DNA of 49,052 nt from Planctomycetaceae bacterium (lineage in GTDB: Bacteria > Planctomycetota > Planctomycetia > Pirellulales > PALSA-1355): the NCBI GenBank assembly GCA_003153375.1, contig PLYM01000073.1, forward strand, positions 1 through 49,052, written 5' to 3'. Positions 33,845 to 42,159 of this stretch are shown here, one piece after another. The notes under the pieces are model-generated. The model was not told where the DNA came from and made no database searches. It saw only the letters and a program-made list of their open reading frames with translations. The stretch's first letter is position 1. Every line of letters starts with the position of its first letter. The translations under genes and the position numbers were made by a program.

Positions 33845-34828
33845 TTAGAGCCGGAAGTGCTCGCTTTCACCGTCGGAAACCGTGCCGGCATTCAGCCCGA
33901 CTTCCGGGATGGTGATCTGAATGCCCACGTGGGCACTCAAGCGGGCGGAAGTGGCCGAGTCGCTGAGATCCTCGGTGCGGAGCAACAGGATCCGTTGCGG
34001 ATGCGCCGCGGCCAACTGGCTAATGGTCTGCTGATATTCATCGACGTAACGACGGACGAGCGCAGCTTTAGCCGGCTCGGGATCGGACTCGGCGCCGGCG
34101 GGAAGCGGATACTGGGGATAAACGGGATCCCACAAGTTCGCCGGCCAAATGCCATTGCCCGGCGGCGCCCAGTGATTGACCGATTCGGTGCCGCGTCCCT
34201 TGACGTTCAGGAAGGATTGCACGCAAGCCTCGGTGTCGCGCGAGAGGACCACGACCTTGGCGCTGGGGAACTCTCGCAAAAAGCGCTCGAGCACGTTGAG
34301 CCACCAGTGGGCCGCGTCGAATACCACGCGGTAATGGTTGGCCAAACGTCGCAATCGCTCGAAATGAAATCGCGTCTGCTCTTCCTGCGGTTGCCAATAA
34401 AGGAACGGATGGTTCTCGTGCGTCGAGCAAGCGTCGTCGAGCGCCGCAAAGGCTGCCGTCAACGTAGACGAGCCGCAGCGCCCCGGGCCGACCCCCAACA
34501 CCACGGTCCCCGGCACTTCGTGCCGCGGCCGATTGGCCAGCCAGTGGTCGAGATTCGCGAAGTATGCCGCCGTCAGCCTCGCGGTCGGAAAACCCTTGCT
34601 GGTCAACATCGCGAGAAAGCGAGAGCGCTCAATCGATCCCAGCGGATACCCCGATTGCTCGAGATCGAACAGCAAATCGGCGACCCGCTCGCGCGCGTGA
34701 CGATCGAACGGCGCCCCCCGCGACAGGGTTTGCCACACGCGAGCCGAGGCGCCTGGCATCCCCGTGGTTTCGAAGAACTCGGCGACCTGGAGCGCCGTGT
34801 CGCTGGAGATTTCGAGTTGCTGACTCAT
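33845..34828 (-). CDS. Sulfotransferase-like protein
   Basis: The ATG at 34828 (M-S-Q-Q) is preferred to a frame start 16 codons further out. The 327-residue protein has an unusual N-terminal helical region (about 1-95) and then VVLGVGPGRCGSSTLTAAF, a 5'-PSB-type P-loop with Cys-Gly-Ser-Ser in place of Ser-Gly-Thr-Thr. KVVVLSRDTEACVQSFLN follows as the 3'-phosphate-binding segment. It is therefore a divergent sulfotransferase fold. The gene pair with the next sulfotransferase (24-base gap) argues for a two-step sulfation, perhaps of a surface glycan; that is inference. Confidence 0.82.
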   Translation of the reverse strand: MSQQLEISSDTALQVAEFFETTGMPGASARVWQTLSRGAPFDRHARERVADLLFDLEQSGYPLGSIERSRFLAMLTSKGFPTARLTAAYFANLDHWLANRPRHEVPGTVVLGVGPGRCGSSTLTAAFAALDDACSTHENHPFLYWQPQEEQTRFHFERLRRLANHYRVVFDAAHWWLNVLERFLREFPSAKVVVLSRDTEACVQSFLNVKGRGTESVNHWAPPGNGIWPANLWDPVYPQYPLPAGAESDPEPAKAALVRRYVDEYQQTISQLAAAHPQRILLLRTEDLSDSATSARLSAHVGIQITIPEVGLNAGTVSDGESEHFRL

Positions 34829-35077
34829 CGACGTTCGATGGGGCAGACGCCGCGACGCGTGACCCAACGTGAACAAGGAATTGTGCGGGCTAACAAACCC
34901 CTAGCGTCCTTGATTATGGCCACGGCGACTGGGGGGCTGCCAGACCCCCGCTTCGTTACAATCGTGCAAGAGATTGGGCGCGACGACTAAAAAAAATCTG
35001 CCATCGCGCAATCGAAGTTTGGTCCGCTCCAAAAAAGAGTTAACCTGAAAAGCGACTATTCTCTATGGCAAATGTGC

Positions 35078-36004
35078 CTAAATGACCAGGCCCTTGGTCA
35101 CGAGCATGAAGACGTCTTCGAGCGTGGGATCCTTTTCGTGGAAGGAGCGCATCCGCGCACTCGATTGCGACAGCTGCTGCATCAAGGTGGCGACCTGGTC
35201 GTCATCGGCCGCTAGCTCCACCGTCACCTGGTGATCTTCGATCTGCACGTCGCGCGTTTGCGGGCAGTTGCGAATGATCGAGAGGCCCACGTCCATTTGT
35301 TCGACGAACTTGATTTCGACCATCCGGTTTCCGCGAATCCGCCGATAGACCTCGTCGATCGGCCCGTGCATCAGCAGTTGCCCGCGCTCGATGATGCCGA
35401 TCGACGTGCAGCAGTCCGCCAGTTCAGTCAGGATGTGGCTCGAGATCAGAATCGTCTTGCCCATGCGGCGCAGCTCCTTGAGCAGCGCCTTGACCTCGAG
35501 CCGCGCGCGGGGATCGAGTCCGCTGGAAGGCTCGTCGAGAATCAGCACCGGCGGATCGTGTACCAAGGTCTTGGCCAGGCACAGCCGCTGCTTCATGCCG
35601 CGCGACAAGCCGTTCACGAAATCATCGCGCTTGTGCATCAGGTCCAAGAGTTCGAGCACGTCGCCGATCACCGCCTTGCGCTTGGCCCGCGGAATCTGAT
35701 AGGCCACTGCGAAGAAATCGAGAAACTCCCAGACTTTCATGCCGTCATAGACGCCGAAATTGTCGGGCATGTAGCCGATGCTGCGACGCACGGCCAGCGG
35801 GTCCTTGGTCACGCTGTGGCCATTGACGATCCCTTCGCCCTGCGTGGCCTTGAGCAGCGTGGTCAAAAAGCGAATCGTGGTGCTCTTGCCGGCGCCGTTG
35901 GGGCCGATGAAGCCAAACAGCTCGCCGGCCTCGATTTTCAGGTTCAACGAGTCGACGGCGGTGAAGTCGCCGTACATCTTCGAAAATCCGATCAATTCAA
36001 TCAT
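35078..36004 (-). CDS. ABC transporter ATP-binding protein (GldA/NatA-like)
   Basis: The 308-residue ATPase has Walker A GPNGAGKS with K40, signature LSRGMKQR at 133-140, Walker B LILDEPSSGLDP near 154-165 and the switch His in SSHIL. A C-terminal extension of about 80 residues, ending in DVFMLVTKGLVI, is typical of exporters of the ABC-2 type. Its ATG overlaps the stop of the preceding large membrane protein (ATGA), indicating coupled translation and a working pair. No permease follows. The substrate is unknown. Confidence 0.92.
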   Translation of the reverse strand: MIELIGFSKMYGDFTAVDSLNLKIEAGELFGFIGPNGAGKSTTIRFLTTLLKATQGEGIVNGHSVTKDPLAVRRSIGYMPDNFGVYDGMKVWEFLDFFAVAYQIPRAKRKAVIGDVLELLDLMHKRDDFVNGLSRGMKQRLCLAKTLVHDPPVLILDEPSSGLDPRARLEVKALLKELRRMGKTILISSHILTELADCCTSIGIIERGQLLMHGPIDEVYRRIRGNRMVEIKFVEQMDVGLSIIRNCPQTRDVQIEDHQVTVELAADDDQVATLMQQLSQSSARMRSFHEKDPTLEDVFMLVTKGLVI

Positions 36005-38661
36005 GGCTGGGGACCGGCGGCCTCGGTTTTCGCGGCGTTGGATTTCTCTTCGCGGGCGGGCTCACGCTGCAGACGCAGATTCATGTCGGGCGCTGGGATC
36101 GCCGCGGGTGCAAATTGCAGGTTGGCCACGACCAGCGTCGCCCGCCGGGCCTGCGGCGCGGCCGGCTCGATGTGGACGCCCCCCAGCGGCTGATCCTGCC
36201 AGGCCACAAGGCGCACGTCGCCCGGCTCGAGCGTCGCGTGACTCTCGGCAAAATCGAGCAAGCCACGCAGGTTCAAGCTGCCCTCGCTGCGGTCGTGGGT
36301 CGACAGGGGCGACCGGTCGCGAGCTTCGGCCAACGCGGCGGCATCGTGCGGCGCGAACTGCACGTCGATCCGGGCGCCGCTAATCACGTCGCCCAGCCAC
36401 GCCGATTCATTGACGGATTGCCCCTGATTGTCGCGGCGGCGTCGCACGACCGCCACGCCCGACAGCTTGAGTTTCGTGTTGTTTTCCAAGCTGGCCCCGC
36501 CTTCGGCATCGGGCTGCCAAACGAGCCCGCCGCCCAGGTCGATCATCTGTTCGCTGTGGACCATGCCGGTTGAGTTCGACGAAACCACATAGTCGCTCAG
36601 CACGTGCTCGGCGGCGTTGCGAAACATCACGGTGGCATGCCGCTGGCCGGAGAGCTGCGTCAAGTCGACGGCAAACGGCTGCGCCACGGCGCTCCGCTCG
36701 TCGAAACGCACGCTGTAGCTCGTCGACAACGAACTGTACAGCGCCGTGTAGCGCGTCAGGTGGGCGCGAGGAAAGTCGGATTGCACTTCGAGCACCGAGA
36801 TCTCGGTCTCGGCCCGAGCAAAGCCGATATCGAGCTGGGCCAGCCAGATCACCACGGCGCCCCAGGCCAGCGCCACGACCGGCACCGCGAACCAGGCCCA
36901 TTCGACGCGTCCCATCAGGCGGAACACCAACCAATTCACCGGCACGATCAACAGCAGATAAAGGCCCACCATCCAGAGCACGAATTCTCGCTTGGGCACG
37001 GCGATGCCCGCCGCTTCGCGCAAGGCATGCCCGGCCGTCTTCGAGACCTTGCTGAAGTCATTCCAAGCCGCCACGCCGGGGCGGGCCCGCAGGGCTTCGA
37101 TCACATCCACGTCCGAAGCCGCCTCCGGAAGGTCACCGCTCAGACTGGCGATCAATCCAGACGCGGGCTGGACTGCTTGGGGCTGACTCTGCGGCAACGG
37201 CGGGTTCGTGCCCGCCGGTTGTCCCGCATCGCTCGACGCGGTGGCGCCGGCGGCCGTGCCTGGGGGCTCCTTGGCATCGCGCGAGAAATAGCGCACGCCG
37301 GTCGTCAACTCGGAGTCGAACCGGTCCTCCGCGCGAATGCCCTCGAATTGGAAGCGATCGTGCGTCGGGTTAAAACTTCGCCGCGGCCGATGCAGCACGC
37401 AGGCATTGAAAAAACTATCGAAGCTGCGCCAATTGATCAGGTCGGGCTCGCTGAGACGAAACGCCGTGGTCAGCACGCGTCCGCGACCGACTCGGCGCTC
37501 GGCGACCAACTCGCCGGTGTCCGCGACAAACTCGGCCGACGGACTGCGAACCAGCTTGACCCCGGACCAGGGTTTCACCGGTAACAGGGGCGACTTCTCG
37601 CCGTTGGTCTCGGCAATCGTCCAATGCTCGTTCAACGCGGCGACGGCCTGCGCGCCCAGCTCCGTCGTCTCGCTGCCCGTGGCCGGCAAAATCGGTTCCA
37701 GAAAGCTGCCGCGCAGGGCATCGAGCGATTGCGGTCCGCTGACGATCAGGGCGCCGCCCCAATGGACCCAATCGACCAGCGATTGCTGCTGGTCGGGCGT
37801 GAGAGCCGACGGCAGGATGTCGTCCCAAACCACCACCGCCGCGCTCGTCCAACAAAGCGGCTGCGACGGCAGCGCCAGCGGCTGGTTGGGGCGAAGGAAC
37901 AACGTGCGATAGTACGCCGCGTCCTCGGCCAGCGTGGTCGCCGCTTCGCCCAACGGACGCACGCTATCAAGGACTCTCAAATACCGATAGCGCACCGGAT
38001 CGCGGGCCAGCACGACCATGAAATACTGGAAGCTCGGCATGTGCGGCAACAGCTCCGGATCGACGCGCGATTCGATGCCGCGCTGCGGAGATCGCAACTG
38101 GTTGTACATCCAGGTGCTGGTGCGCCGCAGCACGACCGGCGCCGATCCGTCGATGGGTGCCGTTTCCTCGACGACCGCCTGGGAGCGGTCCAACGGAGGC
38201 GCAAAGAACAGCGACTCGAGGGTTTTCTTCTGGCCCTTGGCCAAGGCTGCCGGCCGCGAGAGCACGAGGTTGAAGGCGCTGCCTTCGAGATCCACTAGAT
38301 TCTGCTGGTTGTCGCGCGGCTCGCTGGTCAACTCACCGCCGAAATCCGCCGTGTTGGCTCTGGCCTCGACCAGCACGCCGGTCCAATGTCCTGGCTTGAT
38401 TGCGTTGCGCGGCGCGAGCTGATTCTCCAGATCCTTGGGATCGGTAAACGAGCGTTCGTTGGGCTCGGCGAAAACCCTGAGCTGGTCAAACGGCGGCTTG
38501 GGCTTCTCTTTCTTCTTGAGCTTCTCAAGCTCTTTCTTGGCCTCGTCGGGCGACTTGCTGGCGCAGCCGCTGGAGCACGGCAGAATGACCACCGCCAACA
38601 GGGCCAACAATGCGCCCGTCAACCGCATACCGCGAGCCCTGCTCTGCCCCTGTGCGCCCAT
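36001..38661 (-). CDS. Large membrane-anchored ABC partner (GldG-like), function unknown
   Basis: The start at 38661 gives 886 residues; an alternative ATG at 38628 is also possible. The N-terminus is a signal or anchor (LTGALLALLAVVILPCSSGC), whose Cys could be lipidated, followed by a Lys/Glu coiled coil. A large soluble region (about 100-450) includes WTSAAVVVWDDILPSALTPDQQQSLVDWVHWGGALIVSGP, a GATase/Gldg-type fold that senses or binds a ligand. A pair of membrane spans lies near 575-630 (FVLWMVGLYLLLIVPVNWL and AWFAVPVVALAWGAVVIWL), and a beta-rich domain follows. The overlap with the ATPase implies one complex. It resembles auxiliary proteins of ABC-2 exporters rather than a permease. 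Confidence 0.75.
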   Translation of the reverse strand: MGAQGQSRARGMRLTGALLALLAVVILPCSSGCASKSPDEAKKELEKLKKKEKPKPPFDQLRVFAEPNERSFTDPKDLENQLAPRNAIKPGHWTGVLVEARANTADFGGELTSEPRDNQQNLVDLEGSAFNLVLSRPAALAKGQKKTLESLFFAPPLDRSQAVVEETAPIDGSAPVVLRRTSTWMYNQLRSPQRGIESRVDPELLPHMPSFQYFMVVLARDPVRYRYLRVLDSVRPLGEAATTLAEDAAYYRTLFLRPNQPLALPSQPLCWTSAAVVVWDDILPSALTPDQQQSLVDWVHWGGALIVSGPQSLDALRGSFLEPILPATGSETTELGAQAVAALNEHWTIAETNGEKSPLLPVKPWSGVKLVRSPSAEFVADTGELVAERRVGRGRVLTTAFRLSEPDLINWRSFDSFFNACVLHRPRRSFNPTHDRFQFEGIRAEDRFDSELTTGVRYFSRDAKEPPGTAAGATASSDAGQPAGTNPPLPQSQPQAVQPASGLIASLSGDLPEAASDVDVIEALRARPGVAAWNDFSKVSKTAGHALREAAGIAVPKREFVLWMVGLYLLLIVPVNWLVFRLMGRVEWAWFAVPVVALAWGAVVIWLAQLDIGFARAETEISVLEVQSDFPRAHLTRYTALYSSLSTSYSVRFDERSAVAQPFAVDLTQLSGQRHATVMFRNAAEHVLSDYVVSSNSTGMVHSEQMIDLGGGLVWQPDAEGGASLENNTKLKLSGVAVVRRRRDNQGQSVNESAWLGDVISGARIDVQFAPHDAAALAEARDRSPLSTHDRSEGSLNLRGLLDFAESHATLEPGDVRLVAWQDQPLGGVHIEPAAPQARRATLVVANLQFAPAAIPAPDMNLRLQREPAREEKSNAAKTEAAGPQP

Positions 38662-38777
38662 GGCCTGCTCTCGGATGGACCCTGTTCCCACGCATCCTTG
38701 AATGTACGCCCTGCCGACTCCCCTGAACAGCATCGGCCGTGGCCGTCTCACACTGTCCGAGCTAGTGGCCCAGTTGA

Positions 38778-39395
38778 CTAGCGGGTGTACCGTTCCCGCA
38801 CGCGCTGGTAGTCGCCCGGGGTATCAAAGTCCTGGCAAATAGCGTCTGGGGCCACTTCGATAAACTGCGTCGAAAAGCGATCGATCAAGGCATTCAATCC
38901 TTCGTCCTCCGCCAGACGCGCCACCTCGGCTGCCAGCGACCAGGAAAACAATACGGGGTGCCCACGTTTGCCCCGCGCACGCGGCACGATGACCGCCGGC
39001 ACGTCGCCGCCCTGTGTGACCGCGGCTCGGTAGGCGTCGAGGACGGCATCGATGGTTGTGGACTTCAGCGTCGGCATGTCGGCCGGCGCCAGCAACCAGG
39101 CGTCGTCGGGCCCGGGCCGATAACGGCCGACGGCCTCCAGTCCATAGCCGACAGACGCCTTCATGTCCGGCGGCGGCGTGGTCGGACGGACCAATTCTGC
39201 GCCGGCGGCCTCGGCCAATGCGGCCAATTGACTGTCTTCGGGATGGACGACCGCCAGGACGCGATCGACCGAACTGGCGCGCCAGACGGCGATCATCTGC
39301 TCGATCACGGTCGAATCGTTCCAGGGAAGCAGCAACTTGGGCTGTCCCATGCGTCGGCTGCGACCGGCGGCGGGAATGATGGCGAACGTTTGCAT
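38778..39395 (-). CDS. MobA/MocA-like nucleotidyltransferase (Moco cytidylyltransferase type)
   Basis: The 205-residue Rossmann-fold protein has the MobA-like start IIPAAGRSRRMGQPKLLLPW, whose AAGxSxRMGxxK loop binds the nucleotide, and metal-binding APADMP. It continues with GHPVLFS, in which MocA-type enzymes carry a GHP motif. Such enzymes add CTP or GTP to molybdopterin. It lies 12 bases after the XdhC-family gene, on the same strand; XdhC and MocA act together to finish and insert the molybdenum cofactor. The specific nucleotide (CTP or GTP) cannot be told by eye. Confidence 0.88.
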   Translation of the reverse strand: MQTFAIIPAAGRSRRMGQPKLLLPWNDSTVIEQMIAVWRASSVDRVLAVVHPEDSQLAALAEAAGAELVRPTTPPPDMKASVGYGLEAVGRYRPGPDDAWLLAPADMPTLKSTTIDAVLDAYRAAVTQGGDVPAVIVPRARGKRGHPVLFSWSLAAEVARLAEDEGLNALIDRFSTQFIEVAPDAICQDFDTPGDYQRVRERYTR

Positions 39396-39407
39396 GACGC
39401 CCCCGCG

Positions 39408-40502
39408 CTAGCCACGATCGGCAGCCAAGGTTGGCCGCTGCCGGGCATGATTGCCGACGATGCCCAGGTTGCGATGGGCCACCAGCTCGGCCGTAATGCT
39501 CACCGCGATTTCCATGACGGTTTGCGAACCGATGTCCAGACCGACCGGGGCATAGACCTGTGCCAGCGCCTCGGGCGAGACGCCCTCATCCAGCAGATCG
39601 TCGAAAATCAGCTTGATCTTGCGCATGCTGCCGATCATGCCCACGTAGCGAGCCCCGCGATCGACAAGATGAAGCAGGGCTTCTTCGTCGTGGTTGTGCC
39701 CCCGCGTGACGATCAGGCAATACGTGCTCGGTGTGATTTCGAGCTTGGGCAGCACTTCGCCAATCTTGCCGCTCAGCAGCCGCTCGGCCCGCGGAAATCG
39801 CTCGGGAGTGACGTACTCCTGGCGATCGTCGACCACCGAGACGTCGAAATCCAGCTCGGCGGCCAGATTGCCCACGGCCTGGCCCACGTGTCCGCCGCCC
39901 ACGATCACCAACCGGCAGCGCGGCAACAGCGGCAAGTAAGCCACCCCATGTCGGGCCGCCGGGCGCGGCCGGTCGATCAACGGCTGCAAGTTGTCGCGAA
40001 TTGTTTGGGGCGCCTGGCCACCTTCGAGCGGCCCCCGCGCGTGCCCGATCAGGTTGCCGTCGGCGTCGAACAGGTAGCTGGCCGTCGCCGGCAATCCACT
40101 GGCCTCGGCGTCGAAGACGATGGCTTCGGTAACCCCTTCGCCCCCGGCACTGGCTTCGTGCAACGCGTCGAAGTAACGCCGGCTTTCGGCCTCCGCGATC
40201 GGGTCGATCAAGACCTGCATTCGACCGCCACAGATCAGTCCGTCATCCCAGCCATAATCGTCGTCAAGCTGAAACTTGGCCACCTCGGCGGCGCCTCCGC
40301 CGAGCACCGCCAGCGCTCGTCGCTTCACTTCGGCTTCCACACAACCGCCGCCCAGCGTGCCGGCCTGCGAGCCATCGTCAAAGACCAACATCGACGCACC
40401 CGACTTTTGTGGCGTCGACCCCCGCGTCTCGACCAGCCGGCAGCAGGCAACCCGTCGGCCGGCGGCCAGCTTGGCGATTAGTTGTGGGAGGAGCTCACGC
40501 AT
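39408..40502 (-). CDS. XdhC/CoxI-family molybdenum-cofactor maturation protein
   Basis: The 364-residue protein has both XdhC domains: the N-terminal CoxI-like part with RGSTPQKSGASMLVFDDGSQAGTLGGGCVE, and a C-terminal Rossmann fold with LVIVGGGHVGQAVGNLAAEL. XdhC binds the molybdenum cofactor, protects it during sulfuration and delivers it to xanthine dehydrogenase-type enzymes. It is followed by a MocA-like gene, the typical pair. No molybdoenzyme is in the window. The ATG at 40502 is the first candidate. Confidence 0.9.
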   Translation of the reverse strand: MRELLPQLIAKLAAGRRVACCRLVETRGSTPQKSGASMLVFDDGSQAGTLGGGCVEAEVKRRALAVLGGGAAEVAKFQLDDDYGWDDGLICGGRMQVLIDPIAEAESRRYFDALHEASAGGEGVTEAIVFDAEASGLPATASYLFDADGNLIGHARGPLEGGQAPQTIRDNLQPLIDRPRPAARHGVAYLPLLPRCRLVIVGGGHVGQAVGNLAAELDFDVSVVDDRQEYVTPERFPRAERLLSGKIGEVLPKLEITPSTYCLIVTRGHNHDEEALLHLVDRGARYVGMIGSMRKIKLIFDDLLDEGVSPEALAQVYAPVGLDIGSQTVMEIAVSITAELVAHRNLGIVGNHARQRPTLAADRG

Positions 40503-40630
40503 CGATTGCCGGGGGAGAAGAAAGGGGCAAGTTGGCGGTCGCGGTGACCGTAAGTCAGTGTAGCCTTGGGCCGTGTGCTATGCCAACTTCCGATGATACT
40601 GCACACGCCGCGGGACCGAAACGCGGCATC

Positions 40631-40783
40631 TCATGGCCGCGCGGGCAAATTCCGACGCTGGCGCAGCTCCGCAACGAATTGATCAAACGACACCCCGGAA
40701 TCGCCGGCATCCATATCGGCGATCGCCCCGTTTAAGGCTGCGACCGAATCATCGAACTCATCTGAGGCCAGGTCGTCGGTCAT
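40631..40783 (-). CDS. Candidate 50-residue acidic protein, possible antitoxin-like
   Basis: Starting at ATG 40783 there are fifty residues: an acidic N-terminus (MTDDLASDEFDDSV), then ALNGAIADMDAGDSGVSFDQF and VAELRQRRNLPARP. The A-x-x-D-x-x-x-G-x-x-x-x-x-x-E-x-x-A-E-L-R pattern resembles the tail of small ParD- or RelB-type antitoxins that carry a -eGxxxxxxEvxaelr- helix; this is inference. The ORF can be read 65 codons further, but that part looks non-coding and clashes with the 41-residue frame upstream. No Shine-Dalgarno is evident. No toxin is adjacent. Too short for certainty. Confidence 0.42.
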   Translation of the reverse strand: MTDDLASDEFDDSVAALNGAIADMDAGDSGVSFDQFVAELRQRRNLPARP

Positions 40784-40800
40784 TAAGTTGTGTCCAACGA

Positions 40801-40926
40801 TTACTTGAAAAGCTTGTAGATGCTTTGGACGAATGGAAGGAGCAGCGCGACTGCAATTCCAATCCATATAGGAAGGAACAGCAGGAACATTGACCACCCG
40901 GGCGAGCCGATGTGTCGCATCTTCAT
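40801..40926 (-). CDS. Candidate 41-residue membrane peptide
   Basis: ATG at 40926 opens 41 codons: basic, polar MKMRHIGSPGWSM, then a single hydrophobic span FLLFLPIWIGIAVALLLPFV and a polar, basic end QSIYKLFK. This is a good small single-span membrane protein by composition. It ends 17 bases before the 50-residue frame. An in-frame ATG twelve codons inward (40890) is possible. No good Shine-Dalgarno. Type I toxin peptides look like this, as do many small membrane subunits, so identity is open. Confidence 0.45.
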   Translation of the reverse strand: MKMRHIGSPGWSMFLLFLPIWIGIAVALLLPFVQSIYKLFK

Positions 40927-41087
40927 ATGGTCGCCGTTCGCCCGATGAGTTCACGAACCGAGCAACGATAGAAATCATGCCTAGCTCATGTCTGGGGGTA
41001 CGCCTCGATTATAGCACGGCATTATCGGCAGCAACGAGCAGAGCCCCTTCCTTCTCAACCCGTCTAACAGCCGATAGGATAGGGCTG

Positions 41088-42050
41088 ATGAGCAATGTGG
41101 AAACGAAATCGGTCCGACTCGAGCCTGAGCCGCTGCCCGACAATCTGCGGTCGGTGCAACCGGGGGGCGGGTTTTGCTATCAGGTGGAACTAGCCTGGGG
41201 CCGGCTGCGGCGCTGGTTTCTGCGGACGTTTCGCCCGGGCTACGTGCGGCAGATGGGCGCGGCCCGCTATGGTTCGGCGCTGGGTGTCGGGCACGAGATT
41301 CTCGACCCGCGCGATCTCAAATACTGCCGCAACCAGTGTACGTGTGATTGGGATCCCTCGCTCGACCGATTTGCCTGGCGCGAGAAGCTGCCGTTCGCCC
41401 GCTGGGGACTGGCCGAAATGCAGTTGATGGGCCTGCCGCTGTTGGCCCTGGCCGTCGTAGGCGGTTGGTTTCACTGGTATCTGGCCATCGTGCCGGCGGT
41501 GCTGCTGGCGTTCGTGCTCTATTTCTTTCGCGACCCGCCCCGGCAAGTTCCCTTGGAGCCGGGGCTGCTGGTTTCGCCGGCCGACGGCAAAGTGGTCGAG
41601 ATCACGCGACTGGAGCACGACGAGTTCATTGGCCGGCCCGCCGTGCGAATCGGCATTTTCTTATCGGTTTTCAACGTCCACATCAACCGGGCGCCCGCCG
41701 AATCGCGGGTGATTCGCCTGGTTTATTCGCCGGGTGCGTTTCTGAACGCCCTGAATCCCGAGAGCTCCTTCAAGAACGAAAACCTCTGGATTGGCCTGGA
41801 GGAAGAGTCCCCGCCCCACCGCCGGCTGGTCGTTCGCCAGATCGCCGGACTGATCGCCCGGCGAATTGTTTGCGATTTACGCAGCGGCGAGCGGGTCGCG
41901 CGGGGACACAAATTCGGTATGATCAAGCTCGGTTCCCGCACCGAGTTGATCTTTCCCGACGATCCCGGTCTGGAAATCCTGGCCCAAATCGGCCAGAACG
42001 TCTCCGGCGGCAGCACCGTCCTGGCCCGGTATCAACTCAAGGCCGAGTGA
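41088..42050 (+). CDS. psd: Phosphatidylserine decarboxylase proenzyme
   Basis: The C-terminal ~210 of 320 residues are the short Psd form: two hydrophobic spans (MQLMGLPLLALAVVGGW and YLAIVPAVLLAFVLYFF), VSPADGKVV, FLSVFNVHINRAPA and the self-cleavage site KLGSR, where G282-S283 would yield the pyruvoyl group. It converts phosphatidylserine to phosphatidylethanolamine at the membrane. About 105 extra residues precede it, including C80, C84 and C86 in a CRNQCTCDWDP motif, not usual for the family. The ATG at 41088 is preferred to a longer frame without Psd character. pssA follows 109 bases later, so head-group synthesis genes are together. Confidence 0.9.
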   Translation: MSNVETKSVRLEPEPLPDNLRSVQPGGGFCYQVELAWGRLRRWFLRTFRPGYVRQMGAARYGSALGVGHEILDPRDLKYCRNQCTCDWDPSLDRFAWREKLPFARWGLAEMQLMGLPLLALAVVGGWFHWYLAIVPAVLLAFVLYFFRDPPRQVPLEPGLLVSPADGKVVEITRLEHDEFIGRPAVRIGIFLSVFNVHINRAPAESRVIRLVYSPGAFLNALNPESSFKNENLWIGLEEESPPHRRLVVRQIAGLIARRIVCDLRSGERVARGHKFGMIKLGSRTELIFPDDPGLEILAQIGQNVSGGSTVLARYQLKAE

Positions 42051-42120
42051 AAATCAGACTGTTTAGACTGTTTCCGAATATCGCCACCTCTTGATTGAAC
42101 CGTCAACTCCCGGGTTTCCG

Positions 42121-42159
42121 TTTTTCATCCTTCATCCTTCCTCATTCATCCTTCCACCT
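42121..42159 (+). promoter_or_regulatory. Pyrimidine-rich translation leader of pssA
   Basis: Directly before the pssA ATG is a run of CATCCTT/CATTCATCC units without Shine-Dalgarno. Positions 42121-42141 are identical to 25592-25612 before trpA, and the spacing to the ATG is nearly the same. Confidence 0.55.

Noticed and set aside
33137-34990. 617-residue plus-strand frame over the sulfotransferase pair
   Set aside because: No domain sense; the minus-strand genes carry the PAPS-binding loops.
38958-40481. 507-residue plus-strand frame over mocA-like and xdhC
   Set aside because: Low-complexity Arg/Gln/His composition typical of antisense shadows; minus-strand genes are clear.
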